Assembly: GCA_031290955.1 (NCBI GenBank)
Contig: JAISLJ010000023.1
Coordinates: 1-6,792 of the forward strand
Length of the DNA: 6,792 nt
From: Zoogloeaceae bacterium
Lineage (GTDB): Bacteria; Pseudomonadota; Gammaproteobacteria; Burkholderiales; Rhodocyclaceae
Direction of reading: 5' to 3'
Shown here: positions 1-5,265 of the stretch, piece by piece
Layout: each line of letters begins with the position of its first letter
Position numbering within the stretch: position 1 is the stretch's first letter
Program-made: the position numbers and the translations under genes
Notes under the pieces: generated by a model
Databases searched by the model: none
The model's input: only the letters and a program-made list of their open reading frames with translations
What the model was told of the DNA's origin: nothing

Positions 1-161
1 AGGTCTTCATAGCGGCAGAGCGGAACCCGCGCGCGAAAATTTTCCAACGAGCGCGGACGACCAAAGCCGTGCAGATACGCGCTGTTGGCGTTGCGCGCGA
101 GCAGGGTCTCCAGCCAGCGGCGGCTATCGGGCAGCGGGGTCATGCCGTATTCATTCCGCAT
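1..161 (-). CDS. N-terminus of a GH3-like / acyl-adenylating enzyme family protein (partial)
   Basis: The first 53 codons are visible; the gene runs off the left edge. The frame opens at ATG 161 and has a stop 24-26 bases upstream (TGA at 186-188), so 161 is the first ATG; ATG 143 is an alternative. The protein has the pattern LLxxNxxxxYxHGF, then a short spacer, then F-R-x-R-V-P-L-x-x-YEDL. This arrangement is typical of the N-terminal region of GH3 (auxin-responsive promoter family) proteins. These are ATP-dependent acyl-adenylating enzymes that, in plants, join amino acids to acyl acids; bacterial members have mostly unknown substrates. LuxE-like and phenylacetate-CoA-ligase-like proteins share a similar VPLxxYEDL segment, so the exact family is uncertain. 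No good Shine-Dalgarno precedes ATG 161. The start overlaps the last 11 bases of the small frame at 151-408, which would fit translational coupling. It lies downstream of pheA on the same strand, 249 bp from its stop. Confidence 0.5.
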   Translation of the reverse strand, partial: MRNEYGMTPLPDSRRWLETLLARNANSAYLHGFGRPRSLENFRARVPLCRYED

Positions 162-408
162 TGAAAATCCGCGCCGCCAGCGGCTTCAGGTTGGCGCTCT
201 CCAAGCGGGCGAGGGTGAGGATTTGCGGGAAGCCCTTCCCCTCCGCGCCGCCGGGCGGAGATTCAGCGAGATCCGCGCTCGCGTCTGCCTGCGCGCCGCG
301 CTTTTCCCCTTGCAGGGAGGCGAGGGGCCGAAGCCGCCTGATCACCGCCGCCCGAAGGTCAACTGCCGTCTGCCAAGACCCGCCCGCAGGACCATCGCCG
401 TCTGCCAA
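151..408 (-). CDS. Doubtful small reading frame between pheA and the GH3-like gene
   Basis: This frame fills the gap between pheA and the GH3-like gene and ends in RIFNAE-stop, overlapping the next start (AATGCGGAATGA). I recognise no family. The reason to list it is base use: in the last ~35 codons, nearly all before the final few end in G or C (29 of 30 over one stretch), as in the real genes here. The first ~50 codons lack that bias, and part of them lies in a tandem repeat. There is no ATG; possible starts are TTG 408 (three bases past the pheA stop codon) or GTG 345, neither with a clear Shine-Dalgarno. It could be a short coupled gene, the decayed tail of a longer gene now fused behind pheA, or chance in GC-rich DNA. 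The predicted peptide is hydrophilic, Ala/Gly/Glu-rich, with no signal peptide or membrane segment. Confidence 0.22.
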   Translation of the reverse strand: MADGDGPAGGSWQTAVDLRAAVIRRLRPLASLQGEKRGAQADASADLAESPPGGAEGKGFPQILTLARLESANLKPLAARIFNAE

Positions 409-411
409 GAC
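348..411. repeat. Two-unit imperfect 32-bp tandem repeat at the 3' end of pheA
   Basis: Bases 348-379 and 380-411 are adjacent 32-bp units matching at 27 of 32 positions. The last 15 bases of each (GCCGTCTGCCAAGAC on the plus strand) are identical, as are the first 7. The right-hand unit ends on the last base of the pheA stop codon (TAG, 413-411). It therefore lies just behind pheA and may be a local duplication. It contains no obvious stem-loop with a T-run, so it is not a convincing terminator. Confidence 0.75.
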
Positions 412-1511
412 TACACTGCGACCGGGTAGGATCCCAATACCTTGAAGAATGCGGCGCGTTCCTTGAGTGCGGTGAGGGCGTGGGTGATTTCCTGGGTGTG
501 GCGGTGGCCTTCCAGGTCGATGAAATAGACGTACTCCCACAGGCCGCCCTGGCGGGATGGGCGGGATTCGAGGCGGGTCATGGAAATGCGGTTTTCGGCC
601 AGCGGCTCCAGCAGGCGATGGAGCGATCCCGGCGTGTTGGGCGCGGAAAGAATGAGCGAGGTTTTGTCCGCGCCGGAGATTTCCGCGTCGTGATGCCCCA
701 GGACCACGAAGCGCGTGGTATTGTTGGGTTCGTCCTCGATTGCGGCAAAAAGAGCGCGCAACTGGTAGTGTTCCCCGGCCGCCGCGCTGGCAATGGCCGC
801 TGCGTCCGGCTCCCCGGCGGCCATCTGCGCCGCGAGGGCGTTGCTTTCCACGGCAACCCGCCGGGCCTGCGCGAGATTGCGGTTCAGCCATTCATGGCAT
901 TGCGCGAGCGACTGGGGATGCGAATACACTCGCGTGACCGCGCCCAAGTCCGCCGCCTTGGAAAGAAGATTCTGGTGGATGCGCACCACAACCTCGCCGC
1001 AAATCCTGAGCGATGTTCGCACCAGCAAATCCAGCGTGCGGCCCACCGCGCCCTCCGTGGAATTCTCAAGCGGCACGACGGCGTATTCGGCGTGCCCAGC
1101 CTCCACTTCCCGGAACACATCGTCAATCGAGGCGCAGGGGAGAAGCCGGGCCGCGTGCCCGAACTGCCGGATGGCGGCGGCTTCGGAAAAGGTGCCCGCC
1201 GGGCCAAGGAAGGCCACGGCAAGGGGCGCTTCCAGTGCCAGACAGGCGGACATGATCTCGCGGAAAAAAAAGGCCACACGCGCGTCCGGCAACGGCCCCT
1301 CGTTTTGTTCCCGCAAGCGCCGCAGCACCTGGGCCTCGCGCTCGGGCCGGTAGGTGTGCCCGGCTTCGCCGCGCCGCGCCTTGAACGCGCCGATCGCCTG
1401 GGCATGCCGTGCCCGCTGGTTCAGGAGGGCGAGAATCTGGGTGTCGATGGCGTCGATCTCCTGGCGCATGCCCGCGAGATCCGCTTCTGGTTGCAAGGAG
1501 TCATGATTCAT
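411..1511 (-). CDS. pheA: Bifunctional chorismate mutase / prephenate dehydratase (P-protein)
   Basis: This cytoplasmic enzyme converts chorismate to prephenate and then to phenylpyruvate, the committed branch to phenylalanine. The 366-residue length is usual for the fused form. Three domains are visible. An AroQ-type mutase spans about 12-95, with R16, R33 and K44 in positions that fit the active-site Arg/Arg/Lys of the family. Prephenate dehydratase spans about 97-272, with GPAGTFSE at 103-110, PLENSTEG at 147-154 and catalytic TRF at 266-268. An ACT domain spans about 283-360, with NTPGSL at 292-297 and ESRP at 315-318, the elements that bind phenylalanine for feedback inhibition. All key motifs are intact. 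ATG 1511 has no Shine-Dalgarno (the preceding bases are CGCCACC); M15 is an in-frame alternative that would still keep the mutase domain. In many betaproteobacteria pheA sits between serC and hisC/aroA; here it is divergent from alr and followed by unrelated DNA. No attenuator-like leader peptide fits in the 75-bp upstream gap. Confidence 0.97.
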   Translation of the reverse strand: MNHDSLQPEADLAGMRQEIDAIDTQILALLNQRARHAQAIGAFKARRGEAGHTYRPEREAQVLRRLREQNEGPLPDARVAFFFREIMSACLALEAPLAVAFLGPAGTFSEAAAIRQFGHAARLLPCASIDDVFREVEAGHAEYAVVPLENSTEGAVGRTLDLLVRTSLRICGEVVVRIHQNLLSKAADLGAVTRVYSHPQSLAQCHEWLNRNLAQARRVAVESNALAAQMAAGEPDAAAIASAAAGEHYQLRALFAAIEDEPNNTTRFVVLGHHDAEISGADKTSLILSAPNTPGSLHRLLEPLAENRISMTRLESRPSRQGGLWEYVYFIDLEGHRHTQEITHALTALKERAAFFKVLGSYPVAV

Positions 1512-1519
1512 GGTGGCGT

Positions 1520-1548
1520 ATTGTAATCAGATTTCGGGAAAATCCATA
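1520..1548 (-). promoter_or_regulatory. Possible sigma70 promoter for pheA
   Basis: On the minus strand TACAAT (1525-1520) is a 5-of-6 match to the -10 consensus. The hexamer 17 bp upstream, TATGGA (1548-1543), is a poor -35 element. If used, transcription would begin near 1512-1514, almost at ATG 1511. That would give a leaderless or nearly leaderless pheA message, in keeping with the missing Shine-Dalgarno. It was judged by eye only. Confidence 0.3.
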
Positions 1549-1560
1549 AACCCGCTACAC

Positions 1561-1581
1561 TTCCCGCTTTCCCGCCGGGAA
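1561..1581 (+). promoter_or_regulatory. Hairpin covering the alr Shine-Dalgarno
   Basis: TTCCCG (1561-1566) can pair with CGGGAA (1576-1581). A competing shorter hairpin, TTCCC-GCC-GGGAA, uses 1569-1581. In both, the only Shine-Dalgarno-like sequence for alr (GGGA, 1577-1580, six bases before ATG 1587) lies inside the stem. The two pairings are mutually exclusive, so translation of alr may depend on local RNA folding. A possible -10 for alr is TACACT (1556-1561), in which case the transcript would start inside this element and only the shorter hairpin would form; CATAAA (1545-1550) with TTGTAA (1521-1526) is another option. Confidence 0.35.
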
Positions 1582-1586
1582 CTTTT

Positions 1587-2711
1587 ATGCGCGTTCCATC
1601 TTTGCCCGTCACTGTTTCCCGTCCGATTCGGGCGCGGATCGACCTTGCCGCCCTGCGGCACAATTTCGGCGTAGCCCGGCGTCTGGCCGGGAAGGCTTGC
1701 CTATGGGCGGTCATCAAGGCAAATGCCTATGGGCATGGGCAATTCCCGGTTGCCCACGCGCTCCGCGATCTGGCCGACGGCTACGCGCTTCTGGAAATCG
1801 AAAACGCCATCGCCCTGCGCGAACGCGGTCATCGGCAGCCGATCCTGCTTCTGGAAGGATTTTTCACGCCCGCCGATCTGCCCGCCCTGGCGCGTTTCGA
1901 TCTCACGCCCGTCCTGCATTGCCGGGCGCAGCTCGACATGCTGGCGGCGTCTTCTGAACGGCCCCGGCGCGTCTACGTAAAACTCAATACCGGCATGAAC
2001 CGCTTGGGTTTTTTGCCGCCGGAATTGCCGGAAATCCTGCGGGCGCTTGCCGCCCTGCGCATCCAGGACGTGACCCTGATGAGCCATTTTGCCGCCGCTG
2101 ACGCGCCATCCCCCGCCGAAATCGCCGCATCGCTTGCCCGCCTGCGGGAAGCCAACGCCGAGCCGCGGCTGCCGGTGAGCCTGGCCAATTCCGCCGCCCT
2201 GATCCGGCATCCGGAAAGCCGGGGCGGCGCGGGGGATTGGGCGCGGCCCGGCATTATGCTCTATGGCGGCTCGCCCTTCGCGCCCGCCGACAGGACGGCA
2301 GCGCAACTGGATCTGCGCCCGGTCATGACGCTGGAGAGCCGCCTGATCGGCATCCAGCATCCCGATGCCGGGGAACGCATCGGCTACGGCGGCCTCTTCC
2401 AGGTGGAAGCGCCAACGCGGATTGGCATTGTTGCCTGCGGCTATGCGGATGGCTATCCGCGCCACGCGCCCACCGGCACGCCCATCGCCGTGGCCGGGCA
2501 CATGACGCGCACCCTGGGGCGGGTTTCCATGGACATGCTGGCCTGCGACCTTTCCGGCATTGCGGCGGAAATCGGCGCGCCCGTGACCCTGTGGGGCACA
2601 GGCGAGGGCGGGCAGGTCGACGCGGATGCCATTGCGGCGGCGGCGGGCACCATCGGCTATGAACTCTTCTGCGCCGTCGCGCCACGTGTGCCGATGCGCT
2701 GGGAAGGCTGA
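1587..2711 (+). CDS. alr: Alanine racemase
   Basis: This PLP-dependent cytoplasmic enzyme interconverts L- and D-alanine, supplying D-alanine for peptidoglycan. The 374 residues match the usual size. The N-terminal TIM barrel carries the PLP-binding lysine K44 in VIKANAYGHG (42-51). KLNTGMNRLGF at 132-142 holds the conserved lysine that is often carbamylated in the family. RPGIMLYG at 220-227 includes the arginine that contacts the PLP ring nitrogen. The C-terminal beta domain has the second catalytic base, Y267, in ERIGYGG, then GYADGYPR, the SMDM motif, and the terminal APRVPMRW. ATG 1587 is chosen because the family's IDLAAL segment follows at residue 18 and GGGA lies six bases upstream, though within a hairpin. 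The sequence looks fully functional. Having both Alr-type features and no flanking catabolic dadA suggests the biosynthetic enzyme. It is followed by radA after only 10 bp, so the two are probably co-transcribed. Confidence 0.97.
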   Translation: MRVPSLPVTVSRPIRARIDLAALRHNFGVARRLAGKACLWAVIKANAYGHGQFPVAHALRDLADGYALLEIENAIALRERGHRQPILLLEGFFTPADLPALARFDLTPVLHCRAQLDMLAASSERPRRVYVKLNTGMNRLGFLPPELPEILRALAALRIQDVTLMSHFAAADAPSPAEIAASLARLREANAEPRLPVSLANSAALIRHPESRGGAGDWARPGIMLYGGSPFAPADRTAAQLDLRPVMTLESRLIGIQHPDAGERIGYGGLFQVEAPTRIGIVACGYADGYPRHAPTGTPIAVAGHMTRTLGRVSMDMLACDLSGIAAEIGAPVTLWGTGEGGQVDADAIAAAAGTIGYELFCAVAPRVPMRWEG

Positions 2712-2721
2712 CGCAACGCTT

Positions 2722-4137
2722 ATGGCAAAGGCAAAAACGCTCTACCAATGCGGCGCGTGCGGCGCGACTTCCCCGAAGTGGCAGGGCCAGTGCCCCGGCT
2801 GCGGCGCCTGGAACACGCTTGCCGAAACCCTTGCCGAAGCCGCGCCCGCCAGCGGCCGTTTCCGCGCCCTGGCCCCGGCGGCGCGGCTCCAGAAGCTGAT
2901 GGAAATCGAGGCGCAAGAAGCGGCGCGCATTGCCACGGGCATCGGCGAATTCGACCGTCCGCTGGGCGGCGGGCTGGTGGCGGGCGGCGTGGTGCTGATC
3001 GGCGGCGACCCTGGCATCGGCAAGAGCACGCTCCTCTTGCAGGCGCTCGCCCGACTTCCGGAGAGCATGCGCGCGCTCTACGTGAGCGGCGAGGAATCGG
3101 GCGAGCAGGTCGCCCTGCGGGCGCAACGCCTGGGGCTTGCCGCCAGCGGCCTGAAATTCCTCGCGGAAATCCATCTCGAAAAGATCATGGCAGTCTTGCA
3201 GGAGGAGCGACCACGGGTGGTGGTCGTGGATTCCATCCAGACCCTGTGGTCGGAAGAACTGAATTCCGCGCCGGGTTCCGTCTCGCAGGTGCGCGAATGC
3301 GCCGCGCAACTGACGCGGCTGGCAAAGCAGGTGGGCATCACCGTGATCCTGGTCGGGCACGTGACCAAGGAAGGCGCGCTGGCCGGGCCGCGCGTGCTGG
3401 AGCACATCGTCGATACCGTGCTCTATTTCGAGGGCGACACGCATTCGAGCTTTCGCCTGATTCGCGCCTGCAAGAACCGCTTTGGCGCGGTCAATGAACT
3501 GGGCGTCTTCGCCATGACCGACAAGGGCCTGAAAGGCGTGAGCAACCCTTCAGCGCTCTTTCTTTCGCAACACGGGCAGGAAGTGCCCGGCGCCTGCATT
3601 CTGGTAACGCAGGAGGGAACCCGTCCCCTGCTGGTGGAAATCCAGGCGCTGGTCGACCAGACGCACGGCAATCCGCGCCGACTCACGGTGGGGCTGGATG
3701 CCCAGCGCCTCGCCATGCTGCTGGCCGTGCTGCACCGGCACGCGGGCTTGCCCTGCTACGACCAGGACGTATTCCTCAACGCCGTGGGCGGCGTGAAGAT
3801 CGGCGAACCCGCCGCCGACCTGGCGGTGCTGCTGGCGATTGTTTCCTCCCTGAAGAACCGGGCGCTGCCGGAAAAGCTGGTGGTCTTCGGGGAAGTGGGC
3901 CTGGCCGGGGAAATCCGCCCCGCGCCCCGGGGCCAGGAACGCCTGCGCGAAGCCGCCAAACTGGGTTTTACACGCGCACTCATTCCCAGGGCGAATCTTC
4001 CCCGACAGGAAATCCCCGGCATGACGCCCATCGGCGTCTCCCGCATCGGCGAGGCCGTGGAACGACTGGGGGAATCCTTGCTCGGCTTCGTCCAAAAAAA
4101 CGAAGGAAGGTCTGAACAACAAAAAACAAATCAATAA
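2722..4137 (+). CDS. radA: DNA repair protein RadA (branch-migration ATPase)
   Basis: RadA is a hexameric, RecA-like DNA helicase that drives branch migration of recombination intermediates and aids repair of stalled forks. All landmarks are present: a zinc finger with C10, C13, C24 and C27; Walker A GGDPGIGKST at 94-103 (K101); Walker B VVVVD ending at D170; the RadA-specific KNRFG motif at 251-255; and a C-terminal Lon-protease-like domain, roughly 285-455, containing GNPRRLTVGLDAQR and FGEVGLAGEIR. The start at ATG 2722 puts MAKAKTLYQCGACG at the N-terminus, as in the family; the frame remains open upstream inside alr but without family similarity. A GGGAAGG sequence lies rather far upstream (about 14 bases). 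At 471 residues it is slightly longer than the usual ~455-460. The surplus is an A-rich-coded hydrophilic tail (FVQKNEGRSEQQKTNQ) that may have been acquired at a breakpoint. Probably an operon with alr. Confidence 0.97.
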   Translation: MAKAKTLYQCGACGATSPKWQGQCPGCGAWNTLAETLAEAAPASGRFRALAPAARLQKLMEIEAQEAARIATGIGEFDRPLGGGLVAGGVVLIGGDPGIGKSTLLLQALARLPESMRALYVSGEESGEQVALRAQRLGLAASGLKFLAEIHLEKIMAVLQEERPRVVVVDSIQTLWSEELNSAPGSVSQVRECAAQLTRLAKQVGITVILVGHVTKEGALAGPRVLEHIVDTVLYFEGDTHSSFRLIRACKNRFGAVNELGVFAMTDKGLKGVSNPSALFLSQHGQEVPGACILVTQEGTRPLLVEIQALVDQTHGNPRRLTVGLDAQRLAMLLAVLHRHAGLPCYDQDVFLNAVGGVKIGEPAADLAVLLAIVSSLKNRALPEKLVVFGEVGLAGEIRPAPRGQERLREAAKLGFTRALIPRANLPRQEIPGMTPIGVSRIGEAVERLGESLLGFVQKNEGRSEQQKTNQ

Positions 4138-4181
4138 AATCAATGGTCTGTGCCACTATTAACCAGGCAAACAAATACTGA

Positions 4182-4349
4182 ATATATGCCATAAAGGCCA
4201 ACATCTTCAATGGCATGGGCCATGCCCTGACGCACGGGAGGAATTGGCAGGAAGCCGCAGAGGCGCTGCACGGCTGGCTGGAGACCTTGCCGCTCCGCCA
4301 GCCGCGCTCTGGCGCCCGTTCAGGCGCGGGTATCGACGCCCTGGCCTAG
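4182..4349 (+). pseudogene. Remnant of a TPR-repeat protein gene (3' fragment)
   Basis: After a TGA at 4179-4181 a frame stays open for 55 codons to TAG 4347-4349. The translated segment around 4197-4292 fits one 34-residue tetratricopeptide repeat. Setting A (GCC 4197) as position 1 gives F4, M7, G8, L11, A20, L24 and P32, which are the consensus positions; only position 27 is off (W for A). Third positions are strongly G/C from about 4212 onward, as in real genes of this chromosome, while the DNA before it is A-rich. There is no plausible start codon or ribosome-binding site before the repeat (the first ATG, 4215, lies inside it), so this looks like the 3' end of a lost gene. Its last 30 bases overlap the 3' end of the YjfB-like gene on the other strand. 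The parent protein cannot be named. Confidence 0.45.
4271..4304. terminator. Strong hairpin between radA and the YjfB-like gene
   Basis: CGGCTGGC (4271-4278) pairs with GCCAGCCG (4297-4304), and an inner GGAG (4280-4283) pairs with CTCC (4293-4296) across a one-base bulge, giving 12 pairs around a 9-base loop. It starts 16 bases past the YjfB-like stop on the minus strand and could end that transcript. There is no T-run on either side, and it lies within the TPR-like coding fragment, so it may be a coding coincidence. A smaller hairpin, GGCATG-GGC-CATGCC, is at 4212-4226. Confidence 0.3.
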
Positions 4350-4508
4350 GTGAGAAGGATTGACGGGCGGCAGGGCTTGCAGGGTCTGCAAGGCGAGCGC
4401 CCCCTGAAGCTGGATCGCCTTCTTGAGGATGAGCATGTTGACGGCGTCCCCGGTCGGGCTTTGCGCCGTGCTGTTTGCCAGTGCGCCAACGGCAGAATTG
4501 ATGTTCAT
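4320..4508 (-). CDS. YjfB-like small protein (putative motility protein family)
   Basis: This 62-residue protein begins MNINSAVGALANS and continues with an alternating hydrophobic helix, VNMLILKKAIQLQGALALQT (about 29-48). The layout, a short MxIxSxxxxLA start, a V-x-ILKKAxxxQ helix and a Pro-rich tail, matches the YjfB family. That family is named after a Bacillus subtilis gene in the motility regulon; its biochemical role is unknown, and beta/gammaproteobacterial members are usually isolated small genes. There is no signal peptide or membrane span. ATG 4508 is clear: AAAGGAGA (4522-4515) sits six bases upstream, the best Shine-Dalgarno in the window. A longer reading from 4598 would run through the promoter and is not credible. 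The promoter at 4552-4579 lies between this gene and the exported-protein gene, so it has its own transcript. It faces radA, and no flagellar gene is in view, so the motility label is only a family name. Confidence 0.72.
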   Translation of the reverse strand: MNINSAVGALANSTAQSPTGDAVNMLILKKAIQLQGALALQTLQALPPVNPSHLGQGVDTRA

Positions 4509-4551
4509 GGGAATTCTCCTTTGCCAAATGAATGAAACTCCGGTAAGGTGT

Positions 4552-4579
4552 AGTATAGCAGCAGACCGGGCAGTCGCAA
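4552..4579 (-). promoter_or_regulatory. Sigma70-like promoter for the YjfB-like gene
   Basis: On the minus strand TTGCGA (4579-4574) and TATACT (4557-4552) are separated by 16 bp, with four and five matches to the consensus hexamers. Transcription would start near 4545, leaving a leader of about 37 bases that ends in the AAAGGAGA ribosome-binding site. I see no flagellar sigma28-type (TAAA / GCCGATAA) sequence, which argues against a classic motility promoter. It lies only 16 bp beyond the stop of the upstream gene. Confidence 0.5.
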
Positions 4580-4594
4580 AAAACCAAGGCGCCG

Positions 4595-5134
4595 TCAATC
4601 TTTCTTCCCGAGCTTCACGGCTTCAAAGGCGCTGATGGCTTCATTCATCGCTGCGGTCGGCGAGGAACCGAGATCTTGCGTGTGAAAGCTGATGACCTTC
4701 GTCCCCACAATAAAACAGTACATGACGCCAACGGTCTCTGAACCCTCAAGCAGTCCGGTCCATTGGAGCTTTGCGGCAGGCGCGCCTGACAAGATGAGCG
4801 GGGTTGGCTCTGTTCGCTTGAAATTGGCGCGTCGCCGCTCGACACCGCCAACGAAGTCAAGCAAATATTTGACAGCGGCAGTGGCGCGTTCGGAGTCCTT
4901 CAGTCCGGCCAGTTGGGGGCCGAAGTCGTACAGACTGATCTGTAGCAATGTATTCGCTCTGGAATCGGTGCGCGGTTTTGAGAATCCCACGATGGTTGCC
5001 CCATATTGCTGCTGCTGAATTGGCGCTCCAAAGCCGGATGGGATGGACAGGGTCACTGGATCAAGTGTAAAATCGCCAGCCAACGCCGAAGCGTTAACGA
5101 TGACAAGTACAAAAATGGCAAGTATTTTGTTCAT
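4595..5134 (-). CDS. Predicted exported protein of unknown function
   Basis: The 179-residue protein starts MNK followed by a hydrophobic stretch (ILAIFVLVIVNASALA) and a likely signal-peptidase I site ASALA|GD after residue 19, so it is probably periplasmic. There is no lipobox cysteine. The mature part has SIPSGF early, a mixed alpha/beta middle, then SGAPAAKLQWTGLLEG, GVMYCFIVGTKVISFHTQD and a terminal helix. This order resembles small PsbP/DcrB-like secreted proteins, but the match is only in layout and I do not assign the family. ATG 5134 is chosen for the signal peptide. No Shine-Dalgarno is visible before it; an in-frame ATG at 5191 exists but would bury the signal sequence. Codons such as ATA, CTT, GTA and TTT are common at the 5' end, unlike the GC3-rich neighbours, which suggests later acquisition or relaxed selection. 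It is divergent from the gene at 5266. Confidence 0.7.
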   Translation of the reverse strand: MNKILAIFVLVIVNASALAGDFTLDPVTLSIPSGFGAPIQQQQYGATIVGFSKPRTDSRANTLLQISLYDFGPQLAGLKDSERATAAVKYLLDFVGGVERRRANFKRTEPTPLILSGAPAAKLQWTGLLEGSETVGVMYCFIVGTKVISFHTQDLGSSPTAAMNEAISAFEAVKLGKKD

Positions 5135-5170
5135 GGGACGATGGTTCTGGCTACAAGTTTCACGTACGAC

Positions 5171-5197
5171 ATTATCCGTCAAAATCGCCATTGTCGG
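5171..5197 (-). promoter_or_regulatory. Weak candidate promoter for the exported-protein gene
   Basis: GATAAT (5176-5171, minus strand) is a good -10 hexamer, 36 bases before ATG 5134. CCGACA (5197-5192) would be its -35, but the 15-bp spacer is shorter than ideal. In the same divergent gap, TAATAC (5222-5227, plus) is a possible -10 for the gene at 5266, with no convincing -35. Confidence 0.22.
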
Positions 5198-5265
5198 GTG
5201 CCGCAAATATAGCGGCTTGTGTAATACTGGCGCGCTGTGCACCTTTTTCGTGGGAGACTGAAATC

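Noticed and set aside
162..410. Intrinsic terminator for pheA, from several GC-rich hairpins (for example CTCCGC/GCGGAG at 241-260)
   Set aside because: None is followed by a T-run on the minus strand, and such hairpins are expected by chance at this GC content.
480..1526. Long plus-strand frame opposite pheA
   Set aside because: It is the antisense shadow of a gene with high GC3; the opposite strand carries every motif of the P-protein.
1701..2501. Long minus-strand frame opposite alr
   Set aside because: Antisense shadow of a clear alanine racemase; the Gly/Gln/Arg-rich translation has no recognisable domain.
3980..4216. Minus-strand frame starting MPLKMLAFMAYIQYLFAWL, looking like a small membrane protein
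   Set aside because: The hydrophobic run comes from reading the complement of an A-rich stretch, which yields Phe, Leu and Ile codons; the frame then runs antisense through the radA 3' end with no coding bias.
4273..4286. 14-bp sequence GCTGGCTGGAGACC shared with the complement of 105-118 in the GH3-like gene
   Set aside because: Both copies encode Trp-Leu-Glu-Thr in frame, and similarity ends at once on both sides, so shared codons explain it better than a common origin.
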